64,000 nucleotides of DNA, taken from the NCBI GenBank assembly GCA_030710605.1, contig CP092875.1:62524394-62588393 (forward strand). Direction: 5' to 3'. A program made the position numbers and the translations under genes. Origin of the DNA: Cordylochernes scorpioides (Eukaryota; Arthropoda; Arachnida; Pseudoscorpiones; Chernetidae). The notes beneath the pieces are model-generated. The model did no database searches. It was not told the origin of the DNA and worked only from the letters and a program-made list of their open reading frames with translations. Positions 53,560-64,000 of this stretch are shown here, one piece after another. Within the stretch, counting starts at the first letter, position 1. Every line of letters begins with the position of its first letter.

Positions 53560-53760
53560 TATTCGGTAGATGTTGGATTTTGTTATATTTATTCTATTTT
53601 TATTATTCTTTTTGTTGTTTTAATTGGATTTGACCACGGACGTCTGGTCACGTGCCTATTTTAAACTGTATATATTGTGATGCAAAATAAAGTAGTTGTG
53701 AGTCACCAGTTAATCGTGTCGGCCTCATCCTTCTGAGTGGTTATTTGGTAAACGTACTCC
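53560..53760 (+). mobile_element. Possible LTR fragment
   Basis: GATTTGACCACGGACGTCTG, GTCACGTGCC, GATGCAAAATAAAGTAGTTG, CCTTCTGAGTGGTTATTTGG. A poly-A signal, a short R-like stretch and an end like those of gypsy-type LTRs. An inverted fragment of its start lies at about 54105-54145 (CACGTGACCAGACACTCC). Confidence 0.3.
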
Positions 53761-54179
53761 CGTGGGCCAAGTACCGCATCCTCCAGAGAACACAGCCTCC
53801 CTTATCCCTAGGTCGCCGGCAGTTCGGATCTTCCCTCAAACAGCAAATCAACTATACAGTCCTCTAGATACGGTGGAGTGAGGTACAGCGGGTTGTTGCC
53901 TTTAGGTGAAACACCTCCTCCAGCCCAGGTTAAAACAGTAGACTTATTTTCGCTGATTTTCTTCTATTCACTTTTCAACCTAGAGGTATAGTTGGCGCAC
54001 AAGATTTCTCCTAAAATGTAGAGGGCTATCCAAAGCCCCCTAACTAGTTTCAAAGCACTGGTCTTACAAAATCTCAACTCTCTTTTATTTCCAACCACCG
54101 TATATATATACAATAAATTTACACACGTGACCAGACACTCCGGGTCAAATAATATATAATTATATATTGAATCAATAAT

Positions 54180-54295
54180 CCCTTCACTAAACTTTAATAA
54201 CGGACTACTCGATGAGGGAAGAGTAATTTTTAACAAGTACTCGATTAAAAGATACTCTTCCGTCATCGAGTAGTCCGTTATTAAAATAAATATAT
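54180..54295. repeat. Inverted repeat, about 30-base arms
   Basis: TAATAACGGACTACTCGATG, AGGGAAGAGTA and inverse TACTCTTCCGTCATCGAGTA, GTCCGTTATTA, about 38 bases apart. Confidence 0.8.
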
Positions 54296-54299
54296 ATAC

Positions 54300-54430
54300 A
54301 CAGAAGTGGTCTGGTAGATTAAATTGGCGAAACCGCTGGGAGAATTCAATAATGATGAGCTAAGCCCTCCCAATATTTTTTCATCGCAGTAGGGCAGTAG
54401 AAGTTTGATTTATTTGTAAAACGAAACATT
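54300..54430. mobile_element. Family D fragment
   Basis: AAACCGCTGGGAGAATTCAA, GATGAGCTAAGCCCTCCCAA, CGCAGTAGGGCAGTAGAAGT. A further piece is at 54515-54570 (GGCTCATCAGTGGTAAACCT). Confidence 0.7.
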
Positions 54431-54894
54431 CGTATCTCAGTGTCTCATTCATTATATATAGATGGTAATTATTGCTTTGTATTAACCGAGAGAGTTATTA
54501 AAAATAATAAGAAAAACTCTAACAGCTTGGCTCATCAGTGGTAAACCTTCCAGCGGTTTTGCCAATTTGATAAAACAGACTACTAGTAGATTGAGAAGTC
54601 ATATAGCCGACAATTTGGTGGAATTCTTGTTAAATATATTCTGAAAAATTATGGAGACATAAGCTTTGAAACATAATAAATACATTTTTAAATATTGCCT
54701 TGAGCATTGGTTCTCCGCAAAAAAATACTTTCAAACTAATAAAATGTAACTGCTAACAATCACCAATGCTGTACCCTGAGCATCCTTTCTTGTCATTAGA
54801 CACAAAATATTTATTTTTATCAATAGAGGGTTGGCTCATGTATTCTCTAAACTTTGTATTTCTAATCACATATTATCTGTCCACTGTTATCTAG

Positions 54895-55015
54895 AGGGAA
54901 AAAGAATTCCGATCACACTTCCCTACAGTCCCCCCTGGACCCTTGGAATATTCGACCAAATTCTGGTCCAAGATGACTAACGTGGCAACGGCACCCATTT
55001 AACAATGAATAGCAA
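54895..55015 (+). repeat. Family R repeat
   Basis: CCCCTGGACCCTTGGAATAT, TCGACCAAATTCTGGTCCAA, GATGACTAACGTGGCAACGG. Confidence 0.7.
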
Positions 55016-55139
55016 ACAACAACTGTTAACTATGATATTAATCCTGAAATGTTGTGGTCCATTTGGATGAGGAAAGTGAAGACTAAAACGCAGCTGATTC
55101 CACACTCACCTTTTCAGTGATACGCTAACCTATACACGG

Positions 55140-55275
55140 TGGATTCTGTGGCCACTGGACATCCGTATAGGAGCGTATGGAGTATAATAGCTCCATCTAT
55201 GCTTCCTTCCTGTGAGAAATCTGCATAAGACCGTTGGTCTTAATAAAGCTGTATGTTGTACTTGCAATGTGCAAT
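55140..55275 (+). repeat. Family P retroelement tail
   Basis: CCTATACACGGTGGATTCTG, TAGCTCCATCTATGCTTCCT, AGACCGTTGGTCTTAATAAA, ending GCTGTATGTTGTACTTG. Confidence 0.5.
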
Positions 55276-55769
55276 GTGTGCGTGATATTAATCCTGAGAA
55301 ATTGCTTCAAGCTTCTATGATATAGGTATGTAAAATTAAAAAAATAAGCCCTCAAGAACTCGACTATTAACCACTATGAAAGAACCGGGAATGTCCATTA
55401 ATAAACATTCAGGGCATTCCAATACAGTGGGTTCCGGTTAATTAGGGCAATATTCGATCAAGAAAAAACTTTATTTTTAAAAATGGTAAGAAAATAAATA
55501 AAAACTGATAATATCACATTTCAAAATATATTAAAAATATATATTTATATATAATTATCCCATGAAAGTTGAAATATTATTATTAAAGATTACAATTAAT
55601 CAGGTTCTTCTGTAATATCAAAACATTGAAATGAATAAGAAAAGGTTAACGCTTGGTCTTGTCGATGAACATCCCAACTGCAATAATGAAAAAATTTGAC
55701 AGGCTTTGCTTATAAGTATTGAACCTTCCAGAGGATTTTCCAATTTTTCCATGATTTCCAGGATTCCAG

Positions 55770-55978
55770 TTGATGGCAGAGCGCCATCTAGTGGAGCAAA
55801 AATTACTAAACGTTTATTTAGCTTGCTTCGTGATATTTGGCCAACCCAATTTCTTGATAAATAAACGCTTAGTTTATTTTTTCTCCACTAGATGGCTCTC
55901 TGCCATCTAAAAAGCACATGTGCTTGTGGTCAGGAGATACCTTTTTTATTATTAATATCAACACCTGACTCACTTATC
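55770..55978. mobile_element. Family C foldback element
   Basis: GATGGCAGAGCGCCATCTAG, TGGAGC at the left; CTCCACTAGATGGCTCTCTG, CCATCTAAAAAGCACATGTG, TGGTCAGGAGATACC at the right. The centre lacks the hammerhead. Confidence 0.8.
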
Positions 55979-56149
55979 TTTTATTTTTCTATTGTTTTTC
56001 ATATATATATAGTATATTTTAAACTGTATTAAAATGTACACCGTTTCTATTTGATACCACCCCCATATTTTGTATATATGCTATGTCCTTATTAATAATA
56101 CCTTTAAACCCATATTTGTATGTAAAACTAAAAATGTTGACGTCCAAAT

Positions 56150-56530
56150 AAAGATCCAAAGAGCGGTTAGCTGGGGAGAGAGAAGGAAAATGCCAACGCC
56201 CATGTGGGGCCGGCCCCCAGGGACTCTTTATAGACGACCCCTGAAAACAAGATAAGTTTTGACAGGGGGTCAGCAGATGTTCTAGAGGTGTTGCTCGGCA
56301 GTCCGCTTCAGGCTGTCTCACACACACAGTCTCTCTCTCTCTCCATGTATCGGTAATAGGCATCCAAGTTTGTGTCATGGCCTCTACCTCTGTCCCGTGG
56401 GCTGTCCCCGATCACTTTCGGTGCTAACATCTAGCCCTGCCTCTGCTTCTTGTTGTCCGCGTGTGGGAAGAATATCAACACTCGCCTCACGTACACGACT
56501 GCCAGTTCATCCATACGTCGGCACATTTGC
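56150..56530. other. GC-rich low-copy island
   Basis: ATGTGGGGCCGGCCCCCAGG, CTTTATAGACGACCCC and a short CT repeat. Open frames exist on both strands (up to 119 residues on the minus) without recognisable motifs. It may be a promoter or part of an LTR; undecided. Confidence 0.3.
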
Positions 56531-57014
56531 AACAATATTATATATATATATCATTTACCAAGTGACTCAATTTTTAACTTATTGATCGATTAAAAATATA
56601 TATATTTGAAGATATATTTTACTATTATTTCTTATTTTTTATATAAAATTTTAATTATCCAAAAATTTATATTTATAACATACTTTTCAAAACCTCACAG
56701 TAAATATTTATAAAAATGTAAATTCACACGTTGAAGTCAATTTTTAAATTTGCATAAGTAGAAGATATCGCATTACCAAATGTAATTTAAAAAATAAATA
56801 AATTTTATTTGGAGAGAAATCTATTCACATTCTGCATACTGAATTAAATTTCGAAGTTGTGAATCTAATTTGTACAAATATGACAAATTCCTTTTGAAAA
56901 ACCTTTTAAATACATACATATTATAGCAACAGATTTGAAAAACTTTAACCCTTAATAAATAAATATATCTAGTATATAGTAAATGAATAAGTTTTGTATT
57001 AATAAGAAAATTAT

Positions 57015-57520
57015 ATAGCTCGAATAGCGTCTGGGGTTAGCTTTCCTTGATTAATCAATAATAGGTATTTGGCCAATTCTGGAATAATTAAAAATCAACG
57101 AGAATAGTTGATATTTATTCCGATAGATGGCGCAAGCCTTAAGCAACTTTCAGTTGCACGATAAGGAGATGTTTTTTTCATAATTTATGCACCTTATCCC
57201 AGTACAATATCACATTTGTATTATAATTTCACATTGTGTAGCGTTCTCACCCAATTCTGGCCTTAACTACCCGTTTCATGGATTTTCAGGATGTCTGAAT
57301 GACCAAATATTTGGTCGTTGAGGTACAGCTTACACCACGCTGAAGAGGGCCAGCAGCCCGAAACGCGTCCGTGGTTAGCTTTTCTTGATTAATCAATAAT
57401 GGGTATTCGGCCAATTCTTGAATTGGCGAAATAGAATAGTTTATATTTATTCCGATAGATGGAGCAAACCATCAGCAACCTTCAGTTGCACGATAAGGAG
57501 ATGCCTTTTTCATAAAAGAA
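57015..57520 (+). mobile_element. Family B repeat, partial tandem carrying a hammerhead motif (copy 2)
   Basis: Same element as at 220-716, in the second copy of the duplicated segment. The left truncated hammerhead half has decayed further (GAATAGCGTC in place of GAAACGCGTC). Distance between the two cleavage positions (57031 and 57369) is again 338 nt. The right-hand unit has GATAGATGGAGCAAAC where copy 1 has GATAGATGGCGCAAAC. Confidence 0.75.
57327..57380 (+). ncRNA. Type I hammerhead ribozyme (second copy)
   Basis: Same design as at 532-585: stem I ACCACG (57334-57339) with CGTGGT (57370-57375), outer AGCT/AGCT pairing (57327-57330 with 57377-57380), core CTGAAGA (57340-57346), stem II GGGC/GCCC, GAAA (57360-57363), and C17 at 57369. 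The only change from the first copy is in loop II (CAGCA in place of CAACA), where base identity matters little to the catalytic core. Confidence 0.83.
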
Positions 57521-57689
57521 TATCTTACTTATCAACACATATAAGTTACAGTGATTATCAATTTACTGTCTACAGCAAAAAACCATCAAAGAAGCGCAAA
57601 AGCTTCCAAAAAACAAATATATAGAATAATAAAAATTACTAACAAGTATATGTATATAATTGTATTGTATATAATTTACTATTGATTGA

Positions 57690-57890
57690 AAAGACATATA
57701 TTGAATCAAAATATCATTTATTTTACCAATATTTCAGTTGGCTGACACCAACCTTTATCAAGGTGTTATAACATATTCATGTCAACAACAATACCTGATA
57801 AAGGTTGGCGTTCAGCCAACTTAAATATTCGTAAAATAAATGAAATTTTGATACAATATATACCTTTTTAATTAAAGATTTATTTATGGA
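57690..57890. mobile_element. Family A foldback element (copy 2)
   Basis: Copy of the element at 901-1092, with the same arms and centre and a few substitutions. Outer ends AAAAGACATATATTG and ATATATACCTTTTTAATT. Confidence 0.85.
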
Positions 57891-58429
57891 TTGCTCTATT
57901 TTCAAAATAATTTACCATTTAATATAAATACTTGTTACTTCATTTAGAATTTCCATTTAAAAATGATAGTAATATTTAAAAGAGCACTTCTATGCTTTCA
58001 AAATACACGATACAATTAAATGTTTCTATCACCTTTATTCAAAGATAGTAAACTTTGATTTACATATTTATTTGTCCTAAATAAGTCCTTTCAGACACAC
58101 TTCATCAAAAAAACCCTTTTGGAAATCTCGGCGATGTCACTTTCAATCCTTGGTGATTGGAAGGCTAGTTTTCTTTTTATTCTAATTGAATTTTGAAAGA
58201 ACTACCAAGAAGGTGTGTGTAATTTTCAGAGCCAAGATTTAAAGAAATATATTTTTTCAAAAAAGAGCAATCCATATTTAATTCATTTGATAATAAAAAG
58301 GCATATATTGGTTTTATAAAATATTTATTTTGGCAATATTTCGGCTGGCTGAACACCAACCTTTATCGAGGCATTACACGCATAACACTATGCGGCGCTG
58401 AGTTTGTGTATAGAAAAATTGTAGTTAAG

Positions 58430-58550
58430 AAAAAGGGCATCTCCTTATCGTGCAACTGAAAGTTGCTGCTGGCTTGCGCCATCTATCGGAATAAATATAA
58501 ATTATTCTCGTTGATTTTTTATTATTCCAGAATTGTGCCAATGTGTTGCA
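58430..58550 (-). mobile_element. Family B fragment (copy 2)
   Basis: GGCATCTCCTTATCGTGCAA, CTTGCGCCATCTATCGGAAT: counterpart of 1640-1745. Confidence 0.7.
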
Positions 58551-58557
58551 ACTTGTT

Positions 58558-58882
58558 GTGTTACCATTTCTTGAGCATAGTAATAATGCCATTTTTTTCC
58601 AACAAGATAATGCCCAAGTACAATAAAGCCAACATCTCACGAGACTTCCTTCAAAATTTTGACATCCTTCTTTAGTTCGAATGTTCCTAAAATATTTTAC
58701 CCAATTGAGCATGTATTGGAAATTTGGCAATCTCCATAGTCAATAATCTTCAATAACTGGGCAAAAATGTTTAATGTCTTGGTCTAGCATTCACAAGATG
58801 GAATTAAAGAACTGTATGATAGTATGTCTCACGGTCTATCTACTTGTTTACGTGCCGAAGAAAGATGCCAAATATTGATAAA
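58558..58882 (+). pseudogene. Tc1-type transposase, C-terminal relic (copy 2)
   Basis: Same relic as at 1767-2090, with the same FQQDNA and IEHV segments and the same stops, plus small indels such as a longer T run before CCAACAAGATAATG. It was therefore already dead before the two copies of the segment separated. Confidence 0.8.
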
Positions 58883-59870
58883 AGCTGTCTACCTCAATAA
58901 AATTATATCGCTATTTTAAAATTTCAATCATTTTTCACATTATTTTTATATAGTTCATCAATTTACAGAAATATACATAAGTATATTTAGGTGATACAAT
59001 TATTCTTTTTTTATTTTTTGCCCATTGTATAAAAGTATATAAATATTCTTTGAACTCTCAGCTTATAGAATTGACAAATACTTTTGAAAATAATTGAAAA
59101 TGATTGTGCATTTAGATTTCAAAATCATTTACAAATAGAAATTCTATAAGCCGCTGTGTCTTCTTCTGTAGCTTTCTCAAATAATGAATCTTTACCGACA
59201 AATTACTTTTACTGCTGTAGTGAATGAAGTTGAATTGATGAAATAATAAATGAGAAAATTCTATTACAGCTGTTCTCTCCTGTATTAGATGGTTAAATGA
59301 AGCTGGAAACAAAGGTCAATAGTTAGATTCCGAGTTATCTCTGGAGAGTTCCTAACCAACTTTGTTTCCCTAAATTAGATTCAAATTTATGTCTCATTAC
59401 ATATCATTAGTAGTACCTTACTGTATAACATCGCCGGGTTGACTTAAATACAGTACCAATACGAAGAATTGATTTTAACAAAACACATACCTGCTTTATC
59501 ATTCTTCAAAATCAAATATTTTAAAGTAAATTATTAAATATATTTACATTCATATAATATCTATATTAACTCTGAATATATTATTTTTATTATTAATTCA
59601 CAAAGATTAAATAAGATCTATACTGGAAGAGGGAGAAAAGGTAAGCTAGCATTATATCACATGACCCTAAAACTCCGTCTGATTGGGTAAATAAGAAAAA
59701 CGAATATAAAAGAATTTCTAATTTTTACAAGTAAATATATTGTTCTTAGAACCCAAACGACTATAAAACAGGTCTCTATAGGCTTCTCTTCAAATGAAGC
59801 TTGTGTTTAGAAACAAAATTGGAAAGTTAAATTTCATTTGGCTAGTCAGGTTCCAGGATGGCTGTGTGGA

Positions 59871-59951
59871 CCAATCAATGAGCTACGGCCGGCGCGTGCG
59901 CGGTGGGGCGGTGTGATGCGGCGAGCGGGATGAGGGTAGTGCGAGAGGGAC
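59871..59951 (+). promoter_or_regulatory. GC-rich promoter or 5' UTR (second copy)
   Basis: Matches 3071-3151 base for base by eye, including the CCAAT box at 59871-59877, the GCGCGTGCGC motif and the GGGGCGG box. Conservation here, against scattered differences elsewhere in the duplicated segment, supports a functional promoter or a very recent duplication. Confidence 0.6.
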
Positions 59952-60003
59952 ATGGCCTTCTACCTAGGAATACTATGGTTCGTCTTCCTCTGTCTTCCAT
60001 CAG
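59952..60003 (+). CDS. First coding exon, signal peptide (second copy)
   Basis: Identical to the exon at 3152-3203, including the CAG/GTAAGT donor. Differences between copies begin only in the intron (for example TTCTTCTCTTTC against TTCTTCTCTTCC). Its downstream exons would lie beyond the window end. If the duplication is real this is a paralogue; if it is an assembly artefact, the two exons are alleles of one gene. Confidence 0.6.
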
Positions 60004-61144
60004 GTAAGTTCTTCTCTTTCTCAGACTACATAGGAATCCACTTAATACTACCTAGCCAGCATCGACCATATCGCCTGAAATGGCTCTCGGTAAAAGCGAA
60101 GCTATGGCTTCCACATTTCCATGCAACCTGTACACTCTGGCTTTCTCCTACTTAAAGATTTTATGAATACTTTTCTAGTTCTTAATTAATCTATTCTATT
60201 AATTCTATCGTTGATTTGTTTTCGTAACTTAGTTGTTCTCCTGTATATATGAATGTTGACATATTTTGATGATTGATAACTTCTAACAGCGCTTTTCTTA
60301 TCAATCACTTTGTGAATTCCTATGGTGTGGCTCTAAATACTTTATTCTATAATTAGCTATTGTACTTTTTTTAACTTCTGGATTAAATTGATATATTTAT
60401 CTAATTGGTAACTTTTCACACTTTGCTTTCTTGACGAACGGAACAGCTTAATCGCTTCTCTTCACGGACTTTCTCTCTTCCATCACTTCAATCATTATCT
60501 CATTAGTGGATTCTAATTAGTAACCTACGGATACAAACTCGGAAATACTTATCTGGTGGTCGCTATTAACAAACGGGGCGATTTTCAAACCTCATATTAT
60601 ATGGTCAAAGTGTAATGTATATATTCTAGAATATGTTTTTGTTCATATGAAATGTAATATATATATGATATTATTCATCTCTATTATATATATTCAAGCT
60701 ATTATAAACATCTTGTAAGATCTTAAAATACCTTATATTAAGGATTAATCATTTAAGTTTCATAAGGCTTACATTTTTTTAGGGATATATTACGTACGTT
60801 CAGGTAACATTATATATATTCCAAATTTATCTTTCACTCTTATATTCGACTATTATAAATATATATTTTTTGAAAATTGTTTCTAATAAATATTAAGGTG
60901 TTTAAATATATATGCGTGTTCCAATTTTTACAGGTGTGCGCTGGGCATCATTCCCATATATATGTATATTCTTTATATTTCATCGGTTTAATATAGAAAT
61001 TTTTTCATCCAGAATAAAATATTTTTATAAAAGGTGTGTTATTAGCATATATGATCAATAATTAAAAATTTTCGATACCATTATATAGATTTATATGTTT
61101 TATGATATAAAGGATATAAGTTGCAAAGCATTTTTTATTATACA

Positions 61145-61324
61145 TTAGAACCTCCATGAGAGTACACTCATGCTAAAGGACAACTCTCTATAAAGAACAG
61201 TTTTCATTTGCAAAATTGCCATTTTTACTATTTTGAAACTCTCCGGTAAGAGGATACCTCTCTCTAAAGGATGCTTTGGCTCTGAAATTAGGTGTTGTCC
61301 TTTACAGGGAGGTTTTACTGTATC
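61145..61324 (-). mobile_element. Pogo/Tigger-like MITE (family I, copy 2)
   Basis: Counterpart of 4346-4525 in the second segment copy, with the better-kept end GGGAGGTTTTACTGTAT. Confidence 0.75.
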
Positions 61325-62114
61325 TTGTATTTCACAGATAAAGAATATTTGTGTGTGGTCATTTATATGTAATTCAATATTCAGTTTTTCTATTTTAGAT
61401 TGTTTAATTCCACTCTGAATGACGTTATGAAATCCCAACATTATTCATTCCAAAATTATCATGGATATTCAGTGAAAAAACCCGTCAGTCTCTACTGAAC
61501 AAAAATCCTATCCTTTATATATCGCGGACATTTACAGGGATTGTGATGAGCGGTTCCTTACCCAACCGACATACACATTAGAATGCTTCGCTTATAAGGA
61601 TATTTGGGTTCAATTCGTTAAAATCAACTAGATTTAAGATCGAATTTTTCGGAAGTATTGAAGATTTTTAAAATGATTAAAAATATATGTTTTAATTGAT
61701 ACTTATATGATATATATATATACAGTATATATATTCATACGACTTATGAATATATATCTTGGTTATTTATTAGTTTGAAGAAGCGAAGTTCTCGAAAGAC
61801 ATTTGGAAGGCAATTCGTTGCCTAAGGCCACACTAGATATATCTAGAGGTACGCAATGCCATTACATAAATGAGCTCGTAACGGAAGATAGACTAGATCT
61901 ACTTGTACGACCAGTTTTCCATTTCAGCAAGAGAGTTGGGATCATCGATAATTCAATGATATAATTGATGATTATAGAAGATCCCTCAGATGAATTGTCT
62001 TTCACTACCAACAGTGTATTTAGCTGACTACAGGAATGTTTATTTTATTGATTGATGTTATGATTCTTCTTGGAGAAATCTCAGAATAAGTAGATTTAAA
62101 ACAAAATGTCTTAC

Positions 62115-62293
62115 AAGGTTGTCCCAAAAGTTCGTCAACACTTTCAAAAAAATTGAAATACAAATATTATTCGCCCTAATATTATTCGCCGTTATGTATA
62201 ATGTCTTTGATTTATGTATAAATTATGGTATTATGTATTCGCCGTAATTATTCGCCAAGTAATAAGCAAAACACGAACTTTTTGGACAACCTA
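62115..62293. mobile_element. Mariner-type MITE (family Q, copy 2)
   Basis: Counterpart of 5323-5500. Its right end abuts the family B insertion that is found only in this copy of the segment. Confidence 0.8.
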
Positions 62294-62297
62294 ATAA

Positions 62298-62515
62298 CAA
62301 AATTAAGAAAAAAAGCATCTCCTTATCGTGCAATTGAAAGTTGCGGATGGCTTGCGCCATCTATCGGAATAAATATCAACTATTCTCGTTGATTTTTAAT
62401 TATTCCAGAATTGGCCAAATACCTATTCTTGATTAATCATAAGAAAATGCCTTTTTCTTAATTTATGCACCTTATCCCAGTACAATATCACATTTGTACT
62501 ATTTTTTCACTTATA
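62298..62515 (-). mobile_element. Family B insertion present only in copy 2
   Basis: GCATCTCCTTATCGTGCAAT, TTGCGCCATCTATCGGAATA, AATTATTCCAGAATTGGCCA, TATGCACCTTATCCCAGTAC. Copy 1 has none of this at the matching site (5500-5510), where the flanks ACAACCTTTTAATACAAG run straight on. Confidence 0.85.
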
Positions 62516-62694
62516 ATAAAAGTTTTTGTTACTTTTAAATTGGTCTGTATTAAAGATATGTCTTTGAATTAAATTTATAATATAAATGCTGATATATTTG
62601 GTGATACATGACAAATATTTTATTGACTTTTTCGCATTCCGAAATTGAAATTTCACGATATTGAAATTCAATGTAAATTTGTATCTAAAAATAA

Positions 62695-62815
62695 TTTCTA
62701 TTGCCTCTACTGCGATGATAAAAATACTGGTAGGTCCTGGCTCATCAAGGTGAACCATCCCATCGGTTTAGCCAAGAAAGATCTAGAACCTCTCAATATT
62801 TTCTTCTCCCGGTAG
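62695..62815. mobile_element. Family D fragment (copy 2)
   Basis: Same blocks as at 5688-5805 (TTTCTATTGCCTCTACTGCG, GGTAGGTCCTGGCTCATCAA). Confidence 0.65.
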
Positions 62816-64000
62816 GAGCGTATAGTAGGAAATTATTTTACAATCCTAAATGTTGCGTCAATACCATTTTTGATCATAAAAGGCATCCTAAACTATCTTC
62901 TTAATAAATATCCTCATTTGTGGTATTTTTGTCTGAAAGAAAACAAAAGTTAGTAGATTCCCCTCTTTTTTCTCGTGTATTCAGAAAGAAAAAACGATAA
63001 CATCGCAACATCTAACAGATTGAGTCACGATATCGCCAATTACTTAGTATACTTGAAGCTCTAATAATGAAAAAAACTCATTTTTGACTCATATTTCTGA
63101 GGCGGTTTCAATTATAATATCGAATTTTTTATTTTCGAGCTTTCAAAAATGTATATTCAATCTTTCTTAAAATCAAATCAAGCTTCAAATTAACTCATAT
63201 TTGGAAAGACGACACACACTTAGACAGAGAGAGATGTCGTATTCATATAAATAACTTTCTGAAATAAATTTCTAAAAAGAGAATGTTTTCTTTAAGTTTG
63301 AAATCGAGATGGCGAATGTTATGTGGGGGCCATCTTGGAATGTGGGGATTCCAGACCGGTGATTAGCACCAATCGATGCTGCTTATGCAAAACAAGAAGG
63401 AAAATTCCTATCGCCCACATCATTTTGCTTATTTCATTCCAGAATATTCCACAAATTCCTCGCTTCCTCCATTACGCTTTATGGCGGAGGAATTGATCCT
63501 GCCATATACCTGCCTTCAGTGGATCATTACTGAATGCTGGTAGACAACATGGGATCGAACCCCGTACTGATAGGTTTTTATATAAATATACAGTAGAAAA
63601 AACTCGGTTAATGCGAATGTCTTCAATTCGAAAACGTTTTAATTCGAATATTTATTATAAAAATAAATGAAGCTTCCAGGGTTAAGTTTCTTGTCTAACT
63701 TTTTATATACAAGCTTTCAGAGTTGTAAGTCCTTCAACAGGATTATCATATTAAAAACTTAATAATAAATACAATTTTTATATACAAATTATTATATACA
63801 TATTTTAAATACTTATTATATATTGAGAGAAAAATATATTACATTATTTCAGATTGAAAAAAAAAATATTTTGAAAATATACGTGCGTGGTGGCGTGGTG
63901 GATGATACGATATTTATCTTGGTCCCTATACTTTTAAGCCTTTCATTCAAAACGTTTTCAATTCGAATTTTTTGGATAAGTTGAATTCCTTTTTGGTCTT

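Larger units (their letters stand above)
56797..64000 (+). repeat. Segmental duplication, copy 2
   Basis: Second copy of 1-7000, running to the window end. It differs by scattered substitutions, by a family B insertion at about 62300-62515, and by a changed stretch near 61100 where copy 1 has a family A-like end at about 4300. Because a 100-N gap lies between the copies, this could be a true duplication or two haplotypes of one locus placed side by side. Confidence 0.97.

Noticed and set aside
53964..54266. 100-codon minus-strand frame
   Set aside because: It overlaps an inverted repeat and an LTR-like fragment, and no domain is recognisable.
56019..56378. 119-codon minus-strand frame as a gene
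   Set aside because: No motif, a CT microsatellite in the frame and the 3' part running into AT-rich DNA; left as an unclassified GC-rich island.

Overview
The window is AT-rich nuclear DNA of a multicellular animal, most likely an arthropod. Reasons: spliced coding signals (strong GT/AG sites), a tRNA-Gly(GCC) gene, tRNA-derived SINEs, Tc1/mariner transposases of the types common in crustaceans and chelicerates, and very dense short non-autonomous repeats. I cannot name the species. There are no operons. A 100-N scaffold gap lies at 45036-45135, so this is a scaffolded draft assembly.

Layout. (1) 1-7000 and 56797-64000 are two copies of one segment in direct orientation, differing by a few percent. 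Each carries a GC-rich promoter followed by a short first coding exon, MAFYLGILWFVFLCLPS, ending in a splice donor, plus the same older repeats. (2) 7-20 kb is a mosaic of MITEs, foldback elements, pogo-like elements, one hAT MITE and one SINE. (3) 20.2-25.3 kb holds a tRNA-Gly gene, a broken Tc1 element and an intact Tc1 element with terminal repeats and TA target duplication. (4) 25-45 kb is mostly repeats, with a second SINE beside a CpG-rich island near 40.7 kb and faint retrotransposon remains near 39.7-40.2 kb. (5) 46-49.3 kb holds a mariner element, a second decayed mariner-type transposase and a broken non-LTR retrotransposon. (6) 49.8-50.9 kb holds the only other gene-like sequences: a terminal coding exon (+) and a CxxC-rich ORF (-) of a repeat-associated arthropod family. 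(7) 51-56.8 kb is repeat mosaic with a possible LTR fragment.

The most interesting signal is in the short repeats. One family (called B here) contains what reads as a complete type I hammerhead ribozyme: core CTGANGA and GAAA, a 4-bp stem II, a minimal stem III, a GTC cleavage triplet and a 6-bp stem I that continues past an internal loop. It is present in both copies of the duplicated segment and sits in a partial tandem of about 338 nt, the layout expected of a retrozyme that yields small circular RNAs. Several otherwise unrelated foldback families carry variants of the same architecture with changed but still paired stems. Families B, C and D also share the 9-mer AGATGGCGC; in family C it lies in a CCACTAGATGGCGCT context that resembles the CTCF core site. 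Coordinates of repeat ends are by eye and may be off by several bases.
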